Shown: piece by piece, positions 50,961-59,591 of the stretch
How positions within the stretch are numbered: position 1 is the first letter of the stretch
Layout: the number at the start of each line of letters is the position of its first letter
Source: Arcanobacterium canis
GTDB taxonomy: Bacteria; Actinomycetota; Actinomycetes; Actinomycetales; Actinomycetaceae
Direction: 5' to 3'
Assembly (NCBI RefSeq): GCF_029625435.1
Contig: NZ_CP121208.1
Span: forward strand, 434,001 to 498,000
Length of the DNA: 64,000 nt
Position numbers and translations under genes: made by a program
The notes under the pieces: generated by a model
The model's database searches: none
Told to the model about the DNA's origin: nothing
What the model saw: only the letters and a program-made list of their open reading frames with translations

Positions 50961-51182
50961 ATGGCGAAAAAAGAAGGCGTCATCGAGGTAGAAGGCACGG
51001 TCGTTGAGGCCCTGCCTAATGCGATGTTTCGAGTCGAGTTGGAGAACGGGCACGTCGTGCTCGCTCACATTTCTGGCAAGATGCGCCAGCACTACATCAA
51101 GATTCTTCAAGAGGACCGCGTGGTCGTGGAGATGACTCCCTACGATCTGTCCCGTGGCCGAATCGTCTACCGCTACAAGTAA
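50961..51182 (+). CDS. infA: Translation initiation factor IF-1
   Basis: A 73-residue OB-fold protein ([39 protein letters not shown]) filling the 30S A site during initiation. AGCGGAGAAT precedes the ATG. The 227-bp upstream spacer holds a possible promoter (TTCAAA, 16 bp, TAAACT at about 50850-50877). Confidence 0.98.
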   Translation: MAKKEGVIEVEGTVVEALPNAMFRVELENGHVVLAHISGKMRQHYIKILQEDRVVVEMTPYDLSRGRIVYRYK

Positions 51183-51221
51183 AACTCCGCCTTTCGAGGC
51201 GGGCAAGGAAGAACGACAACT

Positions 51222-51335
51222 ATGAAGGTCAAGCCGTCTGTTAAGAAGATCTGCGAAAACTGCAAGATCATTCGCCGGCATGGTCGCGTCATGGTCATCT
51301 GCGACAATCCGCGACACAAGCAGCGTCAGGGCTGA
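51222..51335 (+). CDS. rpmJ: 50S ribosomal protein L36
   Basis: A 37-residue L36 read directly from the sequence: starts [19 protein letters not shown] and ends NPRHKQRQG. Zinc ligands C11, C14, C27 and H32 are present (zinc form). GGCAAGGAAGAACGACAACT precedes the ATG. Usual position between infA and rpsM. Confidence 0.97.
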   Translation: MKVKPSVKKICENCKIIRRHGRVMVICDNPRHKQRQG

Positions 51336-51449
51336 AACTGACATTTTGAAAGAGGCATTGCAGGCGAAAGCCAACCCTCGGTCCGAAGGCCGGGGCCCGT
51401 TTGGGAAGCAATGTTCCACACCTTCGGATGAAAAATAGGAGCCAACACA

Positions 51450-51818
51450 ATGGCACGTCTCTCTGGAGTTGATCTCCCTCGCGAAAAGCGTATCGAGGTT
51501 GCTCTCACCTACATTTTCGGCATTGGACACACTCGCGCGGTTGAAACCCTCGCCGCTACCGGTGTCAACCCTGATACCCGCGTTAAGGACCTCACTGAGG
51601 ATGACCTCGTCAAGCTGAAGAACCACATTGACGAGTCCTACAAGGTCGAAGGCGATCTTCGACGTGAGATCCAGGCGGACATCCGCCGCAAGATTGAAAT
51701 CGGTTCTTACCAGGGCCGTCGTCACCGCATGGGCCTGCCGGTTCACGGTCAGCGCACGAAGACCAATGCTCGTACCCGCAAGGGCCCGAAGCGTACGGTT
51801 GCGGGTAAGAAGAAGTAG
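51450..51818 (+). CDS. rpsM: 30S ribosomal protein S13
   Basis: A 122-residue S13 ([50 protein letters not shown]). Head protein bridging to the 50S subunit. AATAGGAGCCAACACA precedes the ATG. Confidence 0.98.
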   Translation: MARLSGVDLPREKRIEVALTYIFGIGHTRAVETLAATGVNPDTRVKDLTEDDLVKLKNHIDESYKVEGDLRREIQADIRRKIEIGSYQGRRHRMGLPVHGQRTKTNARTRKGPKRTVAGKKK

Positions 51819-51869
51819 TAGTTCCGCTTTTTAGCGAGAATCGACGATATTCAGGAGTATTGACAAAAA

Positions 51870-52262
51870 ATGCCACCAAAGTCTCAGAACCGGTCGCGCC
51901 GTAACCTTCGTAAGAACGTTGGCAACGGCCAGGCTCATATCAAGTCCACCTTCAACAACACGATCGTTTCGATCACCGACACCAAGGGCGAAGTTATCGC
52001 TCAGGCATCGTCGGGCATGGTCGGCTTCAAGGGTTCGCGTAAGTCTACCCCATATGCAGCTCAGCTTGCTGCTGAGAACGCTGCACGCCGCGCAATCGAG
52101 CAGGGTGTGAAGAAAGTTGACGTTTTCGTGAAGGGTCCGGGTTCAGGCCGCGAGACCGCTATTCGTTCGCTGACCGCCGCTGGTCTGGAAGTGACGTCGA
52201 TTTCGGACGTGACCCCTCAGGCTCATAATGGCGTTCGTCCGCCCAAGCGCCGTCGCGTTTGA
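51870..52262 (+). CDS. rpsK: 30S ribosomal protein S11
   Basis: A 130-residue S11 ([55 protein letters not shown]). The next gene is rpoA directly; rpsD, which often sits between, is missing. The 99-bp spacer holds a 14-nt palindrome (52287-52300). Confidence 0.98.
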   Translation: MPPKSQNRSRRNLRKNVGNGQAHIKSTFNNTIVSITDTKGEVIAQASSGMVGFKGSRKSTPYAAQLAAENAARRAIEQGVKKVDVFVKGPGSGRETAIRSLTAAGLEVTSISDVTPQAHNGVRPPKRRRV

Positions 52263-52361
52263 TCCACTGGCCTTCGGGCTTTTCCTCGGCGGCGCCGCCG
52301 CCACCTGAGAGGATCGTGTAATAGGCGTCATATAGTGGGCGTCATGTGAAAGGAAAACATA

Positions 52362-53363
52362 GTGATCATTGAACAGCGTCCAGTGCTGCGTGAGGAGCAG
52401 CTGTCCGAGACCCGCTCTCGCTTCACTCTTGAGCCGCTTGAGCCGGGCTTCGGATATACGCTTGGCAATTCGCTCCGTCGTACCCTTCTGTCCTCGATCC
52501 CGGGAGCTGCTGTGACCTCCGTCCATATCGACGGTGTACTTCACGAGTTCTCAACCATCGAGGGCGTCAAGGAAGACGTTGCTGAGATCATTCTGAACAT
52601 CAAGGATCTGGTCGTGACTTCAGAAAACGACGAGCCTGTTCAGATGTACCTGCGCAAGGCAGGCCCGGGTCAAGTTCTTGCCTCCGATATCACTCCGCCA
52701 GCAGGTGTGGAGATCCACAATCCGGATCTCGTGCTTGCCACGCTCAATGAGAAGGGCAAGCTTGAAGTGGACCTCACGGTGGAGCGTGGCCGCGGCTACG
52801 TATCTGCTTCGCTGAATAAGTCCCCGGATGACGAGATCGGACGTATCCCGGTTGATTCGATCTACTCGCCCGTGGTCAAGGTTTCCTACAAGGTTGAAGC
52901 AACTCGAGTTGGTCAGCGCACCGACTTCGATAAGCTCATCGTTGATGTTGAGACGAAGGCTTCGATGCTTCCGCGCGACGCATTTGCGTCTGCTGGTAAG
53001 ACCCTCGTTGAGTTGTTCGGTCTGACCACCGAGCTGAATGAGGAAGTTGAAGGACTGGAACTGAAGGAAGCTCCAGTTGTTGAGATGCAGTCGTCTGACC
53101 TTGCCCGCCCGATCACGATTCTCAACCTCCCAGCGCGCTCACAGAACTGCCTACAGCGCGAGGGAATCCACACGATTGGCGAACTTGTTCAGCGTTCGGA
53201 GGCCGACTTGCTCGATATTCGTAACTTCGGTGCGAAGTCGATCGAGGACGTTAAGGATGAGCTTGCGAAGCTCGACCTCCACCTGAAGGATTCTCCGGCC
53301 GGCTTCAATGCTGGTTTCGGTGATGACAATTACGCCATGTTCAGCGACGATTCGCAGGCCTGA
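52362..53363 (+). CDS. rpoA: RNA polymerase alpha subunit
   Basis: A 333-residue alpha subunit. The N-terminal assembly domain includes [20 protein letters not shown]; the C-terminal domain that binds UP elements and activators lies at about residues 260-310 ([35 protein letters not shown]). GTG 52362 follows GTGAAAGGAAAACATA. Confidence 0.98.
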   Translation: MIIEQRPVLREEQLSETRSRFTLEPLEPGFGYTLGNSLRRTLLSSIPGAAVTSVHIDGVLHEFSTIEGVKEDVAEIILNIKDLVVTSENDEPVQMYLRKAGPGQVLASDITPPAGVEIHNPDLVLATLNEKGKLEVDLTVERGRGYVSASLNKSPDDEIGRIPVDSIYSPVVKVSYKVEATRVGQRTDFDKLIVDVETKASMLPRDAFASAGKTLVELFGLTTELNEEVEGLELKEAPVVEMQSSDLARPITILNLPARSQNCLQREGIHTIGELVQRSEADLLDIRNFGAKSIEDVKDELAKLDLHLKDSPAGFNAGFGDDNYAMFSDDSQA

Positions 53364-53396
53364 GCCCGCGAGAAATACTTTTAATAGGAGAACATC

Positions 53397-53888
53397 ATGC
53401 CGAAGCCCGCAAAGGGTCCACGCCTGGGAGGATCCCCGGCGAACGAGCGCAAGATCATTGCTAACCTCTGCAAGGCGCTCATCACTAACGAGTCTGTTGT
53501 GACCACCGAGACCCGCGCTCGTCGCGTGCGTCCGCACATCGAGAAGCTCATCACGAAGGCGAAGAAGGGCGATACCCACAACCGTCGTCTCGCGCTGCGC
53601 ACCCTCGGTGACCGCGAAGTTGCCTACATCCTCTTCGAAGAGCTTGCTCCGAAGTTCGAAGGCCGCAACGGTGGCTACACCCGTATCGTGAAGCTTGCCA
53701 ACCGCAAGGGCGACAACGCGCCGATGGCTGAGATTTCACTCGTTACCGAGAAGGTTTCGCCGAAGCCGTCGAAGAAGAAGGCTGCTCAGGACGCAACGCC
53801 TGCCGCTTCTACTGAGGCAGCAGAGTCCGCCTCCTCAGAGTCGTCAGCTTCCTCACAGTCCTCGGCAACAGCCGAGTCCGCTGAGTGA
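53397..53888 (+). CDS. rplQ: 50S ribosomal protein L17
   Basis: A 163-residue L17 (MPKPAKGPRLGGSPANERKI; LVTTETRARRVRPHIEKLI types of motif) with a C-terminal Ala/Ser-rich extension of about 40 residues (TPAASTEAAESASSESSASS). The last codons and the stop lie in the first unit of a 19-bp tandem repeat. Confidence 0.96.
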   Translation: MPKPAKGPRLGGSPANERKIIANLCKALITNESVVTTETRARRVRPHIEKLITKAKKGDTHNRRLALRTLGDREVAYILFEELAPKFEGRNGGYTRIVKLANRKGDNAPMAEISLVTEKVSPKPSKKKAAQDATPAASTEAAESASSESSASSQSSATAESAE

Positions 53889-53953
53889 TCTGAAGTCCGC
53901 TGAGTGATCTGAAGTCCGCTGAGTGATCTGAAGTCCGCTGAGTGATCTGAAGT
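53875..53953. repeat. 19-bp direct tandem repeat, four copies
   Basis: The unit AGTCCGCTGAGTGATCTGA occurs four times without mismatch (53875-53893, 53894-53912, 53913-53931, 53932-53950), followed by a partial AGT. The first copy encodes the last residues and stop of L17, so changes in later copies would leave the protein intact. Confidence 0.95.
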
Positions 53954-53998
53954 AAGGGTGTGGGCCGGAAGGAAATCCTTCCGGCCCACACCCTTACT
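53951..53998 (+). terminator. Alpha-operon terminator hairpin
   Basis: A 23-bp perfect inverted repeat (53951-53973 and 53976-53998) with a 2-nt centre, directly abutting the tandem repeat. The plus-side tail is CTCACTGTTC, with few T residues. It separates rplQ from the convergent ROK gene and may work in both directions. Confidence 0.8.
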
Positions 53999-54031
53999 CT
54001 CACTGTTCACGATGAGCACAGATAGCCAAAA

Positions 54032-54847
54032 TTATGAGCGGGTTGGCTTTTCGTCAGTATCACTGCTGAGCACAGTTGTGGGATGAGGGGTTGCCATTGA
54101 CCATGCGCGAACACCTCCCGACGTCCCAGCCATGTTGGGCACAAAAATTGCTGGCGTCAGGCGTGATCGGACTGAATCGGTAATCCGTGCAGCATTCCCT
54201 CCGCCGATATATAGCTGGTCCCAACGAAATACCGGCATGAGTGAGTCGATAGCTTTCAAGACTCGTCGCGACCACGCGGAATCACCCAGACGCAGGCGTT
54301 CTGCCTCGCCCACAACATCATCGTAAGTTAGGCCCCACTTCATCGGAGCATGAGAGATTTCGAGATGTGGAGCTAGGCGTCCGTTATCGAGAAATGCTGT
54401 CCCGAGCCCAGTGCCAAGTGTCATGACAAGTTCGAGGCCGTGGCCGCGGACAACGCCCGCTGCGGCGACTTCGGCGTCGTTGAGTACGAGGACAGGGACG
54501 TTAAAGCGTACTTCAAGCGCTGTTTGTAAATCGAGGCCATTCCACATCTGTTCGAGCTGCGGAAGCGGCCGGGTGTGCGGGCCGGAGCGCCGGATATAGT
54601 GCGGGGTATAGACGACGACTCCGTGTCGGATCATTCCCGGCAGGCCCACTGTGATTCGGGTAAATGTTCCATGTGTGCGCGCATGATCGGCGATAATCTC
54701 AATGAGGTCGTCAGGGGAAAAAGGATAGGGCACCGGCGTCCGCAGAGAATCACCGATTTGAAAACCTCCGCTATTGAGTAAAGCTGATTTGATTCCGCCG
54801 CCGCCGCAGTCGACGGTCAACGTCAGTTCGTGGGAAACTTCTGTCAT
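54032..54847 (-). CDS. ROK-family kinase, polyphosphate-glucokinase-like
   Basis: A 271-residue ASKHA sugar kinase. Phosphate loop DCGGGGIKSALL at the N-terminus, VGLPGMIRHG, catalytic-loop LNDAEVAAAG, second phosphate loop TLGTGLGTAF and adenosine-region LYIGGGNAARI are all visible. The middle section (HLEISHAPMKWGLTYDDVVG; LGDSAWSRRVLKAI) resembles actinobacterial polyphosphate/ATP glucokinases. Substrate and phosphoryl donor are inferred. ATG 54847 overlaps the divergent truA ATG; an upstream in-frame ATG at 54883 would lie inside truA. Confidence 0.82.
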   Translation of the reverse strand: MTEVSHELTLTVDCGGGGIKSALLNSGGFQIGDSLRTPVPYPFSPDDLIEIIADHARTHGTFTRITVGLPGMIRHGVVVYTPHYIRRSGPHTRPLPQLEQMWNGLDLQTALEVRFNVPVLVLNDAEVAAAGVVRGHGLELVMTLGTGLGTAFLDNGRLAPHLEISHAPMKWGLTYDDVVGEAERLRLGDSAWSRRVLKAIDSLMPVFRWDQLYIGGGNAARITDSVRSRLTPAIFVPNMAGTSGGVRAWSMATPHPTTVLSSDTDEKPTRS

Positions 54848-55751
54848 GGATTCGACGGTATCGCACACAACAAGAATTCGCATCGATTGTGCTTATGACG
54901 GTGCGGCTTTTCACGGTTGGGCTCGCCAACCTCAGCTGCGCACGGTGCAAGGTGTCCTTGAGGAGGCCCTTGAGCGCATCTTGAGAGAGCCAATCACGTT
55001 GACCGTTGCAGGGCGTACCGACGCTGGTGTACACGCCAGTGGTCAGGTAGCGCATTTCGATGTATCGTCATCCACGTGGCAGACGTTGCCCGGTCGCTCC
55101 ACATTTTCTCCAGCACAGTCACTCGTACGTCGGCTCAATGCTGTCACTGCGGCGGGAGCGAGGGAAGCGGGGATTCCTGGTTACACCGACGTCGTCGTGA
55201 CAAGTGCGCAGGAAGTACCCGCGACATTCGATGCTCGTTTTTCTGCTCTGTGGCGAGCGTATACCTATCGTATGGCTGAGGGGCCGCGAGCCTGGGATCC
55301 TAAACGTCGTGACGTGCTGTGGCTGCCAGAGGAACTGGACATCGATGCTATGAATCGGGCTGCTCAAACCATTCTCGGTGAACACGACTTCTTGTCATTT
55401 TGCCGTCCGCGGGAAGGTGCATCAACCGTGCGTACACTTCATGAATTGCGTTTTGAGCGCACAGATTCTCTTCTGCTTGGATATGCACGTGCCGATGCGT
55501 TCTGCCATTCACAGGTGCGCACACTCATGGGGACAATGATCGAGGTCGGCCGTCAGGCGCGTTCAGAAGAGTGGCCGCTCGAACGGCTCAAGGCTGCTTC
55601 TCGTGATGGTGAGGTGATTGTTGCGCCTCCTCACCCTCTCACTCTTGAAGAGATTGGATATCCGTGCGAAAGCGAATATGGAACGCAGGCCACATTGGCG
55701 CGTAGGTTCCGTGGGTCAACATCGCAAAACGTTGACAATTGTGGGGAATGA
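54846..55751 (+). CDS. truA: tRNA pseudouridine(38-40) synthase TruA
   Basis: A 301-residue pseudouridine synthase with the catalytic-Asp motif GRTDAGVHASGQVAHFD, the N-terminal RIRIDCAYDGAAFHGWARQP and C-terminal AFCHSQVRTLMGTMIEVG. It modifies positions 38-40 of tRNAs. ATG 54846 (MDSTVSHTTRI) fits the family; a weak GGGAA lies 9 bp upstream. It follows rplQ as in many actinobacteria, but here an oppositely oriented ROK gene intervenes. Confidence 0.93.
   Translation: MDSTVSHTTRIRIDCAYDGAAFHGWARQPQLRTVQGVLEEALERILREPITLTVAGRTDAGVHASGQVAHFDVSSSTWQTLPGRSTFSPAQSLVRRLNAVTAAGAREAGIPGYTDVVVTSAQEVPATFDARFSALWRAYTYRMAEGPRAWDPKRRDVLWLPEELDIDAMNRAAQTILGEHDFLSFCRPREGASTVRTLHELRFERTDSLLLGYARADAFCHSQVRTLMGTMIEVGRQARSEEWPLERLKAASRDGEVIVAPPHPLTLEEIGYPCESEYGTQATLARRFRGSTSQNVDNCGE
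54855..54860 (-). promoter_or_regulatory. -10 element of the ROK gene (leaderless type)
   Basis: On the minus strand TACCGT is followed by 7 nt and then the ATG at 54847. It lies inside the truA coding sequence. Confidence 0.35.
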
Positions 55752-55776
55752 AGCCGCTCACAGCCCCATCTTTCCT

Positions 55777-55805
55777 TTGACGGAGTAACCTGAACCGACT
55801 AGAGT
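55777..55805 (+). promoter_or_regulatory. rplM promoter 1
   Basis: TTGACG (55777-55782), 17-bp spacer and TAGAGT (55800-55805), 153 bp before rplM. Confidence 0.6.
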
Positions 55806-55878
55806 GGGTAAATGCTGTGGAAACTCATGCGTCGATGCTTATTCCCACTCGTCGCGCGAGAGGTTCCCACCGTTAACT

Positions 55879-55905
55879 TTGACCAGGGGCAAACCGCTTT
55901 AAAAT
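55879..55905 (+). promoter_or_regulatory. rplM promoter 2
   Basis: TTGACC (55879-55884) and TAAAAT (55900-55905), with a short 15-bp spacer, 53 bp before rplM. Confidence 0.42.
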
Positions 55906-55958
55906 AAGCCATTTTTGAAGCGTGAAGCCCACGATTAACAGAAACGAAGGCTACGCAA

Positions 55959-56402
55959 GTGCGCACTTATACACCGAAGCCCGGGGACGTTGAGAAGAAG
56001 TGGTACGTCATCGACGCCACCGATATCGTCCTTGGCCGTCTGGCAGCTCAAGTTGCCAACCTGCTCCGTGGGAAGCACAAGCCCAACTTCGCTCCGAACG
56101 CTGACACCGGCGATTTCGTCATCGTGATCAACGCCGAGAAGGTGGCGCTCACGGGTGCAAAGCTCGAACAGAAGAAGGCTTACCACCACTCTGGTTTCCC
56201 GGGTGGTTTGAAGGCTACGTCCTACGCCGAACTCCTGGAGGAGAATCCGGAGAAGGCTGTCATGAAGGCTGTCGCGGGCATGGTCCCGAAGACCACCCTC
56301 GGACGTCAGCAGCTGACCAAGCTCAAGGTTTACCGCGGTGCGGAACATCCGCACGCTGCTCAGCAGCCGGAGGCCTACGAGCTCAAGCAGGTCGTTCAGT
56401 AA
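55959..56402 (+). CDS. rplM: 50S ribosomal protein L13
   Basis: A 147-residue L13 ([40 protein letters not shown]) starting at GTG after ACGAAGGCTACGCAA. Cotranscribed with rpsI. Confidence 0.97.
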   Translation: MRTYTPKPGDVEKKWYVIDATDIVLGRLAAQVANLLRGKHKPNFAPNADTGDFVIVINAEKVALTGAKLEQKKAYHHSGFPGGLKATSYAELLEENPEKAVMKAVAGMVPKTTLGRQQLTKLKVYRGAEHPHAAQQPEAYELKQVVQ

Positions 56403-56439
56403 GGCCCGGGCGCTGCCCGCAAGATTTTAAGGAGAAGCT

Positions 56440-56925
56440 GTGGCTGAAACCACTGCAACTGAAGAGTTCGAGGAGACCCCAACCTCGTACACTACCGTGA
56501 GCGAAACTGAGCACACGGGTCAGGGTGCTTCGCTGACGGCTCCGGGCGCAGGCCTGGGTCGCCGTAAGGAAGCGATTGCTCGTGTCCGCCTCGTGCCGGG
56601 CACTGGCGAATGGAAGATCAACGGTCGCACACTTGAGGAGTACTTCCCGAACAAGCTGCACCAGCAGCTCGTGCATTCACCGTTCGTTCTTCTCGACATC
56701 GAAGGCCGTTTTGACGTGATCGCCCGTATCAACGGCGGTGGCACGTCCGGTCAAGCAGGAGCTTTGCGCATGGGTATCTCCCGCGCGCTCAATGAGATCG
56801 ATCGTGAGTCGAATCGTCCAGCACTGAAGAAGGCTGGCTTCCTCACTCGCGACGCTCGTGCAGTCGAGCGTAAGAAGGCTGGTTTGAAGAAGGCCCGCAA
56901 GGCTTCGCAGTTCTCGAAGCGCTGA
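56440..56925 (+). CDS. rpsI: 30S ribosomal protein S9
   Basis: A 161-residue S9. An acidic/Thr-rich N-terminal extension of about 33 residues precedes the core ([40 protein letters not shown]), and the tail ends [11 protein letters not shown], which reaches P-site tRNA. GTG 56440 follows TAAGGAGAAGCT. Confidence 0.97.
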   Translation: MAETTATEEFEETPTSYTTVSETEHTGQGASLTAPGAGLGRRKEAIARVRLVPGTGEWKINGRTLEEYFPNKLHQQLVHSPFVLLDIEGRFDVIARINGGGTSGQAGALRMGISRALNEIDRESNRPALKKAGFLTRDARAVERKKAGLKKARKASQFSKR

Positions 56926-56944
56926 TCGATATCGATTACTTTTC

Positions 56945-56978
56945 AAAAAGCATCCCCGCCGAGGCGGGGATGCTTTTT
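56945..56978 (+). terminator. Terminator after rpsI
   Basis: AAAAAGCATCCCCGCC and its complement GGCGGGGATGCTTTTT form a stem around GA, followed by CTTTCT. Confidence 0.93.
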
Positions 56979-57094
56979 CTTTCTGTGGTTGAGTATGATC
57001 CCGACTCTCCCGGCTCTCCCGGCTTGCCTGGCGACGCTAGTGACATCGAAGTGGAATAATGGCAGAGTTACAAAATCTTAATGAAGGAGGCGTT

Positions 57095-58429
57095 ATGGCT
57101 CGCATGTTCGGTACAGACGGCGTTCGTGGCCTGGCGAATAAGGACATCACCGTTGACCTAGCGGTGAAGCTAGGAGAGGCTGGTGGCCGTGTCCTGGCGA
57201 AAGGCGTTGAAGGGCGACGCCCGAAGGCGATTATTGGCCGTGACACGCGTCAGTCCTCTCCAATGCTCTCGCACGCTCTCGGCGCTGGCCTTGCAGCGGC
57301 CGGTATCGACGTGGAACACGCCCGTGAAATTCCGACTCCGGGTATCGCTTACCTGACGGCAGAAAAGGGCTATGATCTCGGCGTGGTGATTTCGGCGTCG
57401 CATAATGCCATGCCGGATAACGGCATTAAGTTCATTTCGTCCAATGGTTTCAAACTTGATGATTCAGTCGAAGATGAAATTGAAGCTGTTCTGGGCCAAG
57501 AATGGGAACGTCCAACCGGTGAAGGCGTGGGACGTGTGACGGAAAACGCTGTGGTCACCGATCGTGCTTACATGGACCATCTCGTCTCGTGTGGCGCACC
57601 ACTCAACGGTCTGCGTATCGCGTTGGACTGCGCCAATGGTGCCGCCTCCGAAGTCGCGCCGACGGTGTTCCGCGAACTCGGCGCCGACGTTGTGGTGATC
57701 AACGCTGAGCCTGATGGCCGTAACATCAATCTCAATGCTGGCTCAACCCACCCCAAGGCTCTCCAAGCGATGGTTGTGGCCTCGGGAGCGGATATGGGAT
57801 TTGCATTCGACGGCGACGCAGATCGTTGCCTTGCTGTTGATGAAGACGGCAATATGGTCGATGGAGATCAGATCATGGGGCTGCTTGCTGTTGACTTACA
57901 TGAACAGGGTAAGCTTGCAAACGACACCCTCGTGATCACGGTCATGAGTAACCTCGGCCTACGTTTGGCAATGAAAGAAAAGGGTATCAACGTCGCGATT
58001 ACCGGCGTCGGCGATCGTTATGTTCTCGAAGAAATGTTAGCCAAAGGCCATGTGCTCGGGGGCGAACAATCAGGCCATGTCATTGATCTTGAGCACGCAA
58101 CTACTGGCGACGGAACGCTCACAGCGATTCTCGTGTCGTCCATCGTTGCCCGCAAGGGTGCACCGAAGCTATCTGAACTCGTCGGCTTCGTTAAGCGCTT
58201 GCCACAAACCCTGATCAACGTGCGTGGCGTGGACAAGACCGCAACCGACAAGATTGCTGACGAAGTTGCGCAAGCTGAGAAGGAACTCGGAGAAACAGGC
58301 CGCGTGCTGCTGCGTGCGTCAGGAACTGAACCCCTCGTTCGCGTGATGGTTGAGGCTGCGACACAGAAGCAAGCTGATGATGTTGCCAAGCGTCTGGCGG
58401 CTGTTGTGGAAGAGAAGTTGGCTTTGTAG
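57095..58429 (+). CDS. glmM: Phosphoglucosamine mutase
   Basis: A 444-residue phosphohexomutase converting glucosamine-6-P to glucosamine-1-P. Active-site serine loop VVISASHNAMPDNGIKF, metal loop FDGDADRCLAVDEDG, sugar loop GGEQSGHVI and phosphate loop RASGTEPLVRVM are complete. ATG 57095 (MARMFGTDGVRGLAN) has a strong GAAGGAGG; an in-frame start 12 codons upstream is rejected. Works with GlmS, encoded nearby. Confidence 0.97.
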   Translation: MARMFGTDGVRGLANKDITVDLAVKLGEAGGRVLAKGVEGRRPKAIIGRDTRQSSPMLSHALGAGLAAAGIDVEHAREIPTPGIAYLTAEKGYDLGVVISASHNAMPDNGIKFISSNGFKLDDSVEDEIEAVLGQEWERPTGEGVGRVTENAVVTDRAYMDHLVSCGAPLNGLRIALDCANGAASEVAPTVFRELGADVVVINAEPDGRNINLNAGSTHPKALQAMVVASGADMGFAFDGDADRCLAVDEDGNMVDGDQIMGLLAVDLHEQGKLANDTLVITVMSNLGLRLAMKEKGINVAITGVGDRYVLEEMLAKGHVLGGEQSGHVIDLEHATTGDGTLTAILVSSIVARKGAPKLSELVGFVKRLPQTLINVRGVDKTATDKIADEVAQAEKELGETGRVLLRASGTEPLVRVMVEAATQKQADDVAKRLAAVVEEKLAL

Positions 58430-58447
58430 CACACTGAAGCGACATCA

Positions 58448-58489
58448 ACGCGCCGACGTCGGTAGGGCAAACCTTCGACGTCGGCGCGT
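58448..58489. terminator. Bidirectional terminator between glmM and coaA
   Basis: A 14-bp perfect stem ACGCGCCGACGTCG/CGACGTCGGCGCGT with a loop that can fold further (AGG/CCT), between convergent genes. Confidence 0.75.
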
Positions 58490-58504
58490 GTTGTCTCGCC
58501 AGCA

Positions 58505-59425
58505 CTAGATGCGCTTGAGATGAACCTTCTCGATACGGTGGTTTTCGCCCTTTGTCAGAATGACTGTGGCACGTGGCCGCGTGGGAGCGATGTTTTCGCG
58601 CAGATTAGGCAGGTTAATGGCACGCCAGATATCGCGCGCAGTGGAGATCGCCTGCTCATCAGAGAGACCAGCGTAGGTGGTGAAATATGAACGCGGATCA
58701 GAAAATGCTGTGGTGCGCAGTTTTAAGAATCGATCCACGTACCACTGCTCAAGGCTTGTTTCTGGGGCATCGAGGTAAATGGTGAAATCGAAGTAGTCAT
58801 AGACCCCGGCATATTGGCCGGTGGCATCCAATTTTGCTGGCTGGAGGAGCGTCAGCCCCTCGACAATCAAAATATCTGGTTGAGATACCGTGATCGTTTC
58901 CCCAGGCACGATGTCGTAGGAAATGTGATCGTACACCGGCACTTCGGCGTCGCGCCCGGATTTGATCGTGTCAAGGAAGCGCGTCAGCGCACCAGGAATA
59001 TAAGACTCGGGGAAACCTTTGCGTCCCATGAGTCCGCAGGCTTCGAGTTGTGCGTTGGGCATGAGGAACCCATCGGTGGGTACTAAAGCAACGTTTGGTG
59101 TACCAGGCCAACGTGAGAGCAATTCGCGCAGGAGACGCGCAGAGGTTGATTTTCCGACAGAAACTGACCCCGCGATTCCTACAATAAATGGCGTGCGGGC
59201 CTGCGAAAAACCGAGGAATTCTTTTGCTCGTGAAAAGAGTGCGCCTTGAGCTTGTGCGTACATCTGGATAATTGCAGCCAGCGGACGGTAAATCGCATCT
59301 GCCTCGGTCAACGAGATGGGATCTCCAAGGGATGAGAGCCGAGTGAGATCTCGATCTGTCAGCGGAAGGGCAGTGGAGGAGGCAAGGTCGGCCCATTGAT
59401 CGTGGTCAAAAGTCACGTATGGCAT
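58505..59425 (-). CDS. coaA: Pantothenate kinase type I
   Basis: A 306-residue CoaA. Walker A GIAGSVSVGKSTSARLL near residue 84, VALVPTDGFLMPNAQLEACG, YDHISYDIVPG and RTTAFSDPRSYF match the prokaryotic type I enzyme, which catalyses the first, CoA-inhibited step of coenzyme A synthesis. Single minus-strand gene, divergent from glmS. Confidence 0.96.
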   Translation of the reverse strand: MPYVTFDHDQWADLASSTALPLTDRDLTRLSSLGDPISLTEADAIYRPLAAIIQMYAQAQGALFSRAKEFLGFSQARTPFIVGIAGSVSVGKSTSARLLRELLSRWPGTPNVALVPTDGFLMPNAQLEACGLMGRKGFPESYIPGALTRFLDTIKSGRDAEVPVYDHISYDIVPGETITVSQPDILIVEGLTLLQPAKLDATGQYAGVYDYFDFTIYLDAPETSLEQWYVDRFLKLRTTAFSDPRSYFTTYAGLSDEQAISTARDIWRAINLPNLRENIAPTRPRATVILTKGENHRIEKVHLKRI

Positions 59426-59578
59426 GACATAAGTGTGACATGTTTTCTGTGTCTGAGGCTGGTGGAAGCGTGTGAATGCGCGTTACATTTGCCACGTTGA
59501 TGGCACGGAATTCGTGACACCCCACCACCGGAAACAATCGATGCGTCGTGTGTCGCAGAACTTTTGACTCATTCAACG

Positions 59579-59584
59579 TATATT
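59579..59584 (+). promoter_or_regulatory. -10 element of glmS (leaderless type)
   Basis: TATATT is followed by 7 nt (TTGTGGC) and then ATG 59592; no Shine-Dalgarno can fit. No -35 at correct spacing was found. No glmS ribozyme core was recognised in the 166-bp spacer. Confidence 0.5.
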
Positions 59585-59591
59585 TTGTGGC

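Noticed and set aside
53781-54019. Short minus-strand frames over the 19-bp repeat giving repetitive peptides
   Set aside because: They only reflect the tandem repeat and hairpin read in other frames; no start signals.
59426-59591. glmS ribozyme
   Set aside because: The spacer is short, no pseudoknotted core was recognised, and the -10 sits 7 nt before ATG, leaving no leader for a ribozyme.
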